Positions 53,716 through 61,844 of a stretch of DNA of 64,000 bases are shown piece by piece; within the stretch, counting starts at the first letter, position 1; the number at the start of each line of letters is the position of its first letter. The position numbers and the translations under genes are program-made. The notes beneath the pieces were generated by a model. That model was not told where the DNA came from, ran no database searches, and saw nothing but the letters and a program-made list of their open reading frames with translations. The DNA comes from Bacteroidales bacterium (lineage in GTDB: Bacteria; Bacteroidota; Bacteroidia; Bacteroidales; ML635J-15): contig JAISPG010000078.1 in assembly GCA_031275085.1 (NCBI GenBank), forward strand, positions 186,001 to 250,000, written 5' to 3'.

Positions 53716-56700
53716 ATGAAATACAACCATTACGTAAAAGTCAGAATAAACAAAAGAGAAGTTTGGCTTTATATAGACCAAATCAAAACGGATAAGAATG
53801 GTGATTTAATCGGGAAATCCCTGAAAGATAACAAGTATTATTCTTTCTCCCCAAGCGATGTCCTTGCATTCTATTCAGGGAATATCAAAGATATTAAAGG
53901 TTTGGGAATGGCTTATGTTCCGGCTTCCGATGTCGGAACTATACTCGACACAATTGTTCCCGATTCAATGGCTTATGAAACACATATTTCTGCAAGGATA
54001 ATAGAAATCAAACTAAAGCAGAGCCTTGATAAATATGTAGCAAAGAAATTACATTATACAGAAAGCGAATTACACAAATACCTTTCAGCCGAACAGATTG
54101 ATGCAATAGCAATGGCAGTTTATAATATCGAAAAAAAGAAACAGGCAATAATCATAGGCGATCAGACAGGTATAGGAAAAGGCAGGGTAGCTGCAAGTAT
54201 CATAAGATACGGAGTCCTTAAAGGCAAAAAGCCAATTTTCGTAACTGAAAAACCCAACCTCTTTTCAGATATTTACAGGGACTTAAAAGATATTGGAAGT
54301 GAAAACTTTAAACCGTTTATTGTAAATAACTTTGACGTAAAAACAAAAGTCAAAGACGATAACGGAGATGTTATTTATGAACCACTACGACAGAATGAAC
54401 AGGAAAAAATCTTTAAAACAGCAAAACTCCCTGCGGAATTTGATTATATCGAATTAACCTACTCACAGGTATCAAGTGAAAAACCAACACTAAAACAAGG
54501 ATTTATAAGGAAAATGGCACATGATAATATAATTATCCTTGATGAAAGCCATAATGCGGGTGGAAATATGAATACTTCAAACACAGCACGGTATTTTTAT
54601 GATATTGTCAGTATGGCTCAGGGAGTAATTTTCCTTTCCGCAACATTTGCAAAACGTCCCGATAATATGCCTTTATATGCCTGCAAAACTTCAATGTCGG
54701 AAGCCAATATGTCGCATGACGAATTAGTAGAAGCAGTACAAAAAGGCGGTGTTGCATTGCAGGAGGTTTTATCCGCACAGCTTGTTCAGGAGGGACAGAT
54801 GATAAGGCGTGAACGTAGTTTTGAGGGCGTGGAAGTAAATTGGATATTGCTTGATGAAAAAAAACATGAACATATTTCGGTATTTGATAATATTACATCT
54901 GTACTTCGTGATATTATCAGTTTTCAGGAAAATCATGTTAAGGATATTGTTTCTGCAATGGACAGCATAGCTTCGGCAGAGGGAAAGGAAGTGGAAGAAA
55001 GAAAAGGAACAAGCAAGGCAGGGGTTGATAATTCCCCATTTTTCTCAAAAGTATTCCAGGTAATTAATCAGATATTATTCTCATTAAAAGCTAAATCGGT
55101 AGCAGAACTTGCAGTACAACATTTGGAAAACGGCAAAAAGCCTGTAATTGCTTTTTCTTCAACAATGGAAACATTTTTGGAAGAAGTCGGGGAAATTGGC
55201 GAAACCGTAAACTGCGATTTTAAATCGGTACTCCAAAAAGGATTAGACAGCGTCCTGAAATATACGGTTATTACTCCTGAAGGAAGCCGGGAACATAAGC
55301 AATTTTCAACCCATGAACTGGGAATGGAAGCAGTAACTGCATATAACGAAATAAGCAATAAAATAAACAGCATATCTACAGGAATATCATTAACCCCGAT
55401 TGATATTATAAAAAGCCATGTGAGAAATGCAGGCTATACGATTGATGAAGTTACAGGTCGTGATTTGGAAGTACAATTTACAGGTAAAAGCGAATCTCTT
55501 GGAGTATTATTAAAAAGAAAAAAACTATCTGCAACCGATGCTTTCAGGCAGTTTAATAATAATGAACTTGACTGCCTTATGATAAACCAGTCGGGAAGTA
55601 CCGGAGCTTCTGCCCATGCTATTATAACAAAAAAAGTTTCTGCAAACGAAGTAAAACAGCGTGTAATGATAATATTGCAGGCTGAACTTGATATTAACAG
55701 GGAAGTACAAAAAAGAGGACGTATAAACCGCACAGGGCAGATAATGAAACCCATTTATGATTATGTAATGTCAGTAATCCCTGCTGAAAAAAGATTGATG
55801 ATGATGTTGCGGAAAAAGCTCAAAAGTTTGGATGCAAATACTACATCTAACCAGAAACAAAGCGAAAAATCAATTGAGGGAGATGATTTCTTGAATAAAT
55901 ACGGCGATAAAGTAGTTACCGACTATCTTGTTGAAAATACTGATATTGCTCAAATGCTTGATGATCCGTTAAAATTTGAAACAACAAATCAAGGTGCAGG
56001 TGTTATTGAAGGGGCTTCAAGCAAGGTTTCGGGACGTGTTGCCGTATTATCAGTCGATGAACAGGAACAGTTTTATAATGAAATACTTGAACGTTACAAT
56101 GAATATGTTGATTATTTAAGACAGGCTGGTCAGTATGATTTGGAAGTGGAGGCATTAAATCTTGAAGCAAAAACACTAGATAAGGAAGTTACGGTTCAGG
56201 GAAAAGACGGCGGAAGTGTTTTTGCTGAAAATACATATCTTGAAAAATGCGAGGTCAATGTTCTGAAAAAGCCTTTTACAAAAGATGAATTGCAGAATAT
56301 TATTACTAAAAACCTTGATAACCGCAATACAAAAGACATTCAAAATGGATTGATTCAGGAAGTGAAAGATTTTCATTTGAAAAAGGTAGATGATGGAATA
56401 ATCGAAACTGAAGAAAAATACAAGAAACTGGTTGAAAATATCACAAAAGAAAAGAAGTATCAAAAACTTAATACGGCATTTGAAAGGGAGAATTACATAA
56501 AAAACAGGGAAAGGGAACTAAATACAGCAAGTGAGGAAGCTGTAAAAATGCTGAAAGATAAACTGAACAATCAATACAAATATATTTACGGTTACATTTC
56601 ATTTTTCTATATTGGGAAAGCATTGGAATATCCTACATTTTTTCAACAAACCGAAAAAGCTGTATGTGTAAATATTGCAGTTGACAGGAAAAAGAAAAAT

Positions 56701-57600
56701 CCATTTACCCCCTCAAATATTAAAATACAGGTAGCTGTTGCAAACAGTACAAAATATATGTCATTGGCTTTAAGCGGAGAAACGGCAAGGTCGTTGTCCG
56801 AAATAATGGGAAACTCCATAAGGAATACATCTTATGATGATGAAAGCGTAATAAAGAACTGGCAGGAATATACAGAAAAGTCAAATGTTAACAGGCAGGT
56901 AAGATATATTGTTACAGGAAACATACTACAAGGCTATGCAAAGTTTGATAATGGCAAACTTATTTCATATACACTTCTTGACGGAGGGATTAAGAAAGGA
57001 ATATTACTTCCTGAAAATTATGACCCTCAAAAAAACATAAAGGATAAGTTTGTAAATGTTCCCATAGGCAAGGCGGAAAGGTATATTATGGATTTGGGTA
57101 CAAATTCTGCGGTAAGGTCTTCTGATGATAAAATCGTACTGTATCGTGAAAACCGTTACAGTTCGGATAATTATTCTTTTACGGTTCCGGCAAACAGGAA
57201 TTACCACAACTACATCAAAGATGAAAATATTATTGCATTATGCAATAATCCTGATGGTTTTGAAAGGAAAAGCGACAGAATGGTTGCATATTTTCAAAAG
57301 GAGAATATTCCCAAATTACTGCAATATTTAGATAAGGAGTTTAAGTTGTCAATAGCAGTATCAAAGGCATATTTCTCAACTTACTTTGATAATATTGATG
57401 ATAACAGTAGCTATCAAAAAGATAATCTTACAAAGGAAGCAGAAAAAATATATGAAAAAGACAAGCAGGATTTTGAGAAACGGAAACAAGTACAACAAAA
57501 GGTAAAATCTCCGAAAGAAGTAAAAAGTACCATTGATGAAAAATCAAGGAAAATAAAAATAGCTAAAGCTAAAATGATGATGTTGAAGTTAAATTTTTAA
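53716..57600 (+). CDS. Strawberry-notch-type superfamily 2 helicase
   Basis: 1294 residues. After an N-terminal 110-residue domain comes the helicase: IIIGDQTGIGKGRVAASII near 148 (Walker A), NIIILDESHNAGGNMN near 273 (DExH), VIFLSATFAKRPDN near 305. The C-terminal helicase lobe has INQSGSTGASAHA near 631 and NREVQKRGRINRTGQI near 660, characteristic of Strawberry-notch proteins. The last 400 residues are unfamiliar. The enzyme is an ATP-driven DNA translocase; here it may serve replication, DNA modification or packaging. Confidence 0.85.
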   Translation: MKYNHYVKVRINKREVWLYIDQIKTDKNGDLIGKSLKDNKYYSFSPSDVLAFYSGNIKDIKGLGMAYVPASDVGTILDTIVPDSMAYETHISARIIEIKLKQSLDKYVAKKLHYTESELHKYLSAEQIDAIAMAVYNIEKKKQAIIIGDQTGIGKGRVAASIIRYGVLKGKKPIFVTEKPNLFSDIYRDLKDIGSENFKPFIVNNFDVKTKVKDDNGDVIYEPLRQNEQEKIFKTAKLPAEFDYIELTYSQVSSEKPTLKQGFIRKMAHDNIIILDESHNAGGNMNTSNTARYFYDIVSMAQGVIFLSATFAKRPDNMPLYACKTSMSEANMSHDELVEAVQKGGVALQEVLSAQLVQEGQMIRRERSFEGVEVNWILLDEKKHEHISVFDNITSVLRDIISFQENHVKDIVSAMDSIASAEGKEVEERKGTSKAGVDNSPFFSKVFQVINQILFSLKAKSVAELAVQHLENGKKPVIAFSSTMETFLEEVGEIGETVNCDFKSVLQKGLDSVLKYTVITPEGSREHKQFSTHELGMEAVTAYNEISNKINSISTGISLTPIDIIKSHVRNAGYTIDEVTGRDLEVQFTGKSESLGVLLKRKKLSATDAFRQFNNNELDCLMINQSGSTGASAHAIITKKVSANEVKQRVMIILQAELDINREVQKRGRINRTGQIMKPIYDYVMSVIPAEKRLMMMLRKKLKSLDANTTSNQKQSEKSIEGDDFLNKYGDKVVTDYLVENTDIAQMLDDPLKFETTNQGAGVIEGASSKVSGRVAVLSVDEQEQFYNEILERYNEYVDYLRQAGQYDLEVEALNLEAKTLDKEVTVQGKDGGSVFAENTYLEKCEVNVLKKPFTKDELQNIITKNLDNRNTKDIQNGLIQEVKDFHLKKVDDGIIETEEKYKKLVENITKEKKYQKLNTAFERENYIKNRERELNTASEEAVKMLKDKLNNQYKYIYGYISFFYIGKALEYPTFFQQTEKAVCVNIAVDRKKKNPFTPSNIKIQVAVANSTKYMSLALSGETARSLSEIMGNSIRNTSYDDESVIKNWQEYTEKSNVNRQVRYIVTGNILQGYAKFDNGKLISYTLLDGGIKKGILLPENYDPQKNIKDKFVNVPIGKAERYIMDLGTNSAVRSSDDKIVLYRENRYSSDNYSFTVPANRNYHNYIKDENIIALCNNPDGFERKSDRMVAYFQKENIPKLLQYLDKEFKLSIAVSKAYFSTYFDNIDDNSSYQKDNLTKEAEKIYEKDKQDFEKRKQVQQKVKSPKEVKSTIDEKSRKIKIAKAKMMMLKLNF

Positions 57601-57685
57601 AAGCAGAAAGGAGTAGCAAGTAGCAAGGGACAAGTAACAAACGCAAAGTAGCTAAACTTGCTACTTGTAACTAAAAACAGAATTA
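57601..57685 (+). repeat. Intergenic imperfect palindrome (GTAGCAAGTAGCAAG type)
   Basis: AGTAGCAAGTAGCAAG pairs with CTTGCTACTTGTAACT. It lies between the helicase and the RadA-like gene. Confidence 0.7.
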
Positions 57686-57704
57686 AATATAAAAATAAAT
57701 GATT

Positions 57705-59246
57705 ATGAAAGTTACAATACAAAATTACGATGAAGCAATAAAAAATATTGGATTGAAAAACCTTAATCCGAAACAGGCAAAGGCACATGAGAATATTGTC
57801 AGAGATAAAAAAGATGAGATATTTGATGAGTTGATGAACGATAGTGAGTATGCCGGCATTGTGAAAAATTATTTTAAGTCTTTGGAAGTTATGGTAGGAA
57901 AAAAAGGGAATAAGAAAATAGTAAATAAGACATCAAAAAGAGCGGTAAGGAAAGTAACAAAAAGAAAAGTTCCCAAAACTGTTAAGCCTGTAAAAAAAGA
58001 AGAGGTTGATAGAAAAACAGCAGTTTCAAAACCTAAGAGGAAAACAGTAACGAAAACCACAAAGAAAAAAATATCTGTAAAACCTAAAAAAGAGGATAAT
58101 GTAAAATATGTTGAAAGTATTGATATTGAAGTGAGTTTGATTAAAAGGTTTGCACTACTGCATAATAAAACCAAAACAATAGGTCAGTTAACAACATTGC
58201 TTACGGCACTAAAAAAAGCTATACTTCAAAAGAAAATCCGTGCCAATTCCATTTTTGTAAAGGAAATAAAGGAAATGGAAAAACGTCTTCTAAAACTTAT
58301 TGATACCGTAAAAAAACAAAAGGCAGATGAAGTAAAAATCACTATTGATGATTACCAAAAGTTTAAAGAAATTGGAAACTCCGAAAAGGTTATCAAAGCT
58401 GTAACTTACATAATCCGGTATATGGGATTAGTAAATAAACCGAATATTGACACTAAAGCTAAAAATCTTTTAAGCCATATAAATACTGCATTAGACAAAG
58501 GTGAAATTGATAAAAATTATATGGAAACCATAAAATTTATAAAGTCAAATTTGTCCAACTTGGACAATAATAAAACATTGCTTGAAATACCGCAGACTGC
58601 ATTGCAGGGGTTACAGGGTTTGAACGGTTTAAGTGGTTTTGACGGTTTGGGTTCATTATCTTCAATTTTGAGTGATTTGGCAAACCCTGAACCTGAAATG
58701 GTATCGGCTCAACAATTAGCAAGAATGGATTTTAATGATATTGAGTTAGAGCCTGAATTTGAAGAAGTATTAGGCAGAATTGCAAAAAGTTGTGCTATTA
58801 TGATTTCGGGAGAGCCGGGAAGCGGGAAGAGTTCTTTTGCCTTGTTGTTTGCTAAATCGAGAGCAGAACAGGGAAAACGTGTACTTTATATTACAAGCGA
58901 AGAGGGTATCAATTCAACAATGAAAGAAAAGATAATTAGATATAAAGCAACATTACCGAATCTTATTATTACTACAAAAATCCCTGATAATAAGAGTTCT
59001 TATGATGATATTATTTTTGATTCTGCTCAAACTTTGCAATTAACGCCGGAAGATATTAGAAATAATAAAAATCTTAATGCTGACTTGTGTTTTTATGTAT
59101 TTCAGGTTACGAAAGGGGGAGTTTTCAGGGGGGCAAAGGATTTTGAACATGAGGTAGATGTTGTTTTAAAGGCTCACAATGGTATTGTCTCGTCAAAAGG
59201 CTGTAAGAATCGTTTTGGCGGTAATGGTGAGATAAGGGTGTATTGA
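57705..59246 (+). CDS. RadA-like ATPase with basic N-terminal region
   Basis: About 513 residues; an ATG two codons earlier is equally possible. Residues 55-135 are a Lys-rich, histone-like stretch. Residues 145-295 are helical. A Gly/Leu linker follows (near 300-320, with FDGLG). The end is a compact RecA-type core: IMISGEPGSGKSSFALLFAK (Walker A), RVLYITSEEG, FDSAQT, FQVTKGGVFRGAKDFEHEVD and GCKNRFGGNGEIRVY. The VTKxG, LEHxVD and KNRFG motifs are signatures of RadA/Sms. The zinc finger and Lon-like domain of RadA are missing. It could act in recombination or DNA translocation. Confidence 0.8.
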   Translation: MKVTIQNYDEAIKNIGLKNLNPKQAKAHENIVRDKKDEIFDELMNDSEYAGIVKNYFKSLEVMVGKKGNKKIVNKTSKRAVRKVTKRKVPKTVKPVKKEEVDRKTAVSKPKRKTVTKTTKKKISVKPKKEDNVKYVESIDIEVSLIKRFALLHNKTKTIGQLTTLLTALKKAILQKKIRANSIFVKEIKEMEKRLLKLIDTVKKQKADEVKITIDDYQKFKEIGNSEKVIKAVTYIIRYMGLVNKPNIDTKAKNLLSHINTALDKGEIDKNYMETIKFIKSNLSNLDNNKTLLEIPQTALQGLQGLNGLSGFDGLGSLSSILSDLANPEPEMVSAQQLARMDFNDIELEPEFEEVLGRIAKSCAIMISGEPGSGKSSFALLFAKSRAEQGKRVLYITSEEGINSTMKEKIIRYKATLPNLIITTKIPDNKSSYDDIIFDSAQTLQLTPEDIRNNKNLNADLCFYVFQVTKGGVFRGAKDFEHEVDVVLKAHNGIVSSKGCKNRFGGNGEIRVY

Positions 59247-59740
59247 TGTTAAAAAAACAAGAAAATAATAGTCTTCCTGTGGCAGTTGGATTGAGCCTTT
59301 TATCGGTAGCAATTGCTACGGGGGTTATTGTTTATTTTAGAAATAGGAAAGTTAAGGTTTTAGGGGATTATCCTGTCAAAATCACAAGCCCTTTCGGGTA
59401 TCGTATTCACCCGATTACAGGAGAGCGTAAACTTCATAATGGGATTGATTTATCTGCCCCGATAGGAACGCCTGTGTATTCTCCAATGGCAGGTACGGTT
59501 TCGAGTGTTTGGCAGGATAGTGTTAATGGGATTGCTGTGAAGTTGAACCATAATGATAGTATTCATACGGTTTATTGTCATTTGAGTAAGGTATTGGTTG
59601 GTGTTGGGCAGAAGATTAGGAAAGGGGAAATAGTTGCTCTAACAGGTAATACGGGAGCAAGTACCGGGCCGCATTTGCATTTTGGGGTGTGGAATGTGGG
59701 GAGGGGTGGGTTTGTGGAGCCAAAGGAGATGATATTCTGA
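59243..59740 (+). CDS. M23 zinc peptidase with signal anchor
   Basis: 165 residues. A TM anchor at 13-30 (VGLSLLSVAIATGVIVYF) precedes a lysostaphin-type M23 domain: SPFGYRIHPITGERKLHNGI near 49-68 with ligands His and Asp of HxxxD, then VYCHLSKV and GPHLHFGVW with the HLH ligands. It cuts peptide crosslinks in peptidoglycan. It overlaps the preceding gene by four bases and closes the 20.6-kb rightward module, so a virion or lysis enzyme is likely. Confidence 0.88.
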   Translation: MMLKKQENNSLPVAVGLSLLSVAIATGVIVYFRNRKVKVLGDYPVKITSPFGYRIHPITGERKLHNGIDLSAPIGTPVYSPMAGTVSSVWQDSVNGIAVKLNHNDSIHTVYCHLSKVLVGVGQKIRKGEIVALTGNTGASTGPHLHFGVWNVGRGGFVEPKEMIF

Positions 59741-59829
59741 AAAAATAATTAGTAATAATTATAAATAAATTAAATAATACAAATTACTAAATAATATTTT
59801 TTATATTGCGTATGTTTATAGCATATAGT

Positions 59830-60795
59830 ATGGAAATTGATATTAAAGGAAAAATTAATGAAAAAAAACTAGCATATAGCAATACATTGCTCCCTTTGTA
59901 TGAGGCTGTTGTAAATTCTATTCATGCTATAGATGAGTATAGCTCAACTAAACCAGGCATAATCGAAATTGATATAGCTCGTTCCAATCAGAAAGAATTA
60001 GATTTTGAAAACATTGATAAGTTGCCTGAAATTATAGATTTTGTAATAAAAGATAATGGAATAGGTTTTAATGAACGAAATTTTGAATCTTTTAATTATG
60101 CACATTCTACATATAAGAAAGGAGGTAAAGGAATTGGTAGATTTACTTGGTTGAGAGCATTTCATAAAGCTGAAATTGAAAGTTATTATACAGAAGGAGA
60201 AAAGTCTTATTTTAGAAAATTTTCTTTTGAACCTACAAAAAAAGGTATTGAAAATTACGATAAAAAAGAAGTTGTACCCATTCAAAAACATTCTACAATC
60301 GTCAAATTAATAAACTTGAAAGAAGATTATAGAAAATGGTGCAATTCAAAGACGGAGGATATCGCTTTAAAAATAATAGAACACACTTTTATATATTTCT
60401 TAAATAAAGATTGTCCTAGAATAAAAATAAATGATTTTGGTGAAACTGTAATTGTTAACGACTTATTTTCATTGTTTACCAAAGGGCAAGTTGATAACAA
60501 AAATGTAACAATACGCAACAATAAATTCAAGCTGAGCATTGTAAAATTATTTAATAATAAAATAGATAATAAAATCCATTATTGTGCAAATAATAGAGAA
60601 GTCTTATGTGATAAAATTTCTGTTGATATTCCTGAATTTGATAATTTTTTAACTGACGATGAAGATCGTAATTATTCAATTGCTGTATATGTTGAAGGTG
60701 ATTTTCTGGATAATAATGTGAATGAAGAGAGAACTAATATTGCTTTTAGTAAAGGAGAGATCGAATACCCGATGAGACCACACAAGAGGAATTAA
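59830..60795 (+). CDS. GHKL ATPase part of a frameshifted GHKL-nuclease protein
   Basis: About 321 residues from MEIDIKGKI; an ATG at 59806 is possible. The GHKL fold is clear: LLPLYEAVVNSIHAIDEY (N-box), FVIKDNGIGFNERNF (DxGxG) and KGGKGIGRFTWLRAF (lid). The frame ends abruptly after SKGEIEYPM. The neighbouring frame continues the protein from about 60765, so an indel near 60760-60775 has split one gene of about 655 codons. It may be a sequencing error or a real mutation. Confidence 0.8.
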   Translation: MEIDIKGKINEKKLAYSNTLLPLYEAVVNSIHAIDEYSSTKPGIIEIDIARSNQKELDFENIDKLPEIIDFVIKDNGIGFNERNFESFNYAHSTYKKGGKGIGRFTWLRAFHKAEIESYYTEGEKSYFRKFSFEPTKKGIENYDKKEVVPIQKHSTIVKLINLKEDYRKWCNSKTEDIALKIIEHTFIYFLNKDCPRIKINDFGETVIVNDLFSLFTKGQVDNKNVTIRNNKFKLSIVKLFNNKIDNKIHYCANNREVLCDKISVDIPEFDNFLTDDEDRNYSIAVYVEGDFLDNNVNEERTNIAFSKGEIEYPMRPHKRN

Positions 60796-60971
60796 GAAAG
60801 AGTATTACAGAAATTTTATTAACTGAATATTCAGAGCAAATTAATAAATTATCAGAAGTAAGAATACAGAAAGTTAAAGAATTTGTTTCTGTACATCCTA
60901 GATATAAGCAGTTATTAAAATATAAACCAGAAAGACTAAAGAGAATTCCATCTACCCTTTCAGAAGAAAAA

Positions 60972-61799
60972 ATGGAAATAGAAGTATTCAAAATTCAACA
61001 AGAATTAGAATTAGAAGTAAAAAAAGAAACTAATTATGTATTAAAGTTTATTGATAGTGATGATGATAAAGAAGACTTTGAAGAAAAACAAAAAGAATTA
61101 TTTACAAAAGTTATTGAAGTTGGCAATTCAAAGCTATCTGAATATGTTATTCATAGAAAGCTAGTTATTGAATTATTTGATAAATTATTAAAGAAGAATG
61201 CTACAGAAAAGGCTGTTCATAGCTTAATATTCCCATTAAAAGCTTTATCTGACGAAATTGGCTTTGAAGACCATAATCTGTGGATTTTAGATGAAAAATT
61301 ATCGTACCACAAATATTTAGCTTCTGATAAATCTTTTCGTCAAATTGAAAAAATTGATTCAGACTCATTAGATAGACCTGATATAATTATTTTTAATAAA
61401 CCATTTGCTTTTGCTAATGATGAGAAACCCTATGAATCTATTGTACTCATTGAGTTTAAGAGACCAATGAGAGACGATTATTCGGATGTGGAAAATCCTA
61501 TTTTCCAGATTAATAAATATGCTAGAGAAATTATTTCTGGCGAGGTAAAGGATAAATATGATAGAGAGTTTAATTTTAGAAAAAATACACCAATATATGC
61601 TTATATTGTCTGTGATTTAACAAAAAAATTAAAATCATTTGCAGAAGATGCTGGATATAAATCATTACCGAGTGGGGACGGATATTTTTCTTTCAATGAT
61701 AATTATAATATGTATGTTGAAATTATCAGTTTTGATAAGCTAATTAAAGACTCAAAAGAAAAAAATAGAGTGCTATTTGAGAAGTTAAATTTAGTATAA
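60972..61799 (+). CDS. PD-(D/E)XK nuclease part of the same split gene
   Basis: 275 residues from the first Met; the frame is open without an ATG from about 60753 and joins the GHKL part. The C-terminal half carries a PD-(D/E)XK core: LDRPDIIIF (D137) and SIVLIEFKRP (E161, K163), preceded by NLWILDEKLSYHKYLASDK, a stretch typical of GHKL-nuclease proteins. ATPase-nuclease architecture and a site next to the integrase suggest an anti-phage defence gene, but no function is established. Confidence 0.75.
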   Translation: MEIEVFKIQQELELEVKKETNYVLKFIDSDDDKEDFEEKQKELFTKVIEVGNSKLSEYVIHRKLVIELFDKLLKKNATEKAVHSLIFPLKALSDEIGFEDHNLWILDEKLSYHKYLASDKSFRQIEKIDSDSLDRPDIIIFNKPFAFANDEKPYESIVLIEFKRPMRDDYSDVENPIFQINKYAREIISGEVKDKYDREFNFRKNTPIYAYIVCDLTKKLKSFAEDAGYKSLPSGDGYFSFNDNYNMYVEIISFDKLIKDSKEKNRVLFEKLNLV

Positions 61800-61844
61800 A
61801 GTGTAAAAATTAGACAGTGTCCAAAAAATTGTGTAAATGGAAAA

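Noticed and set aside
53716-59246. Reading the helicase and RadA-like genes as a conjugation or FtsK-type transfer module
   Set aside because: No relaxase, coupling protein or mating-pore gene is present, and the motifs are Strawberry-notch and RadA, not FtsK/VirD4.
39086-59740. Tailed prophage of the usual kind
   Set aside because: Fibre and lysis genes are present, but no terminase, portal, capsid protease, tail tube or tape-measure protein could be found in any frame.
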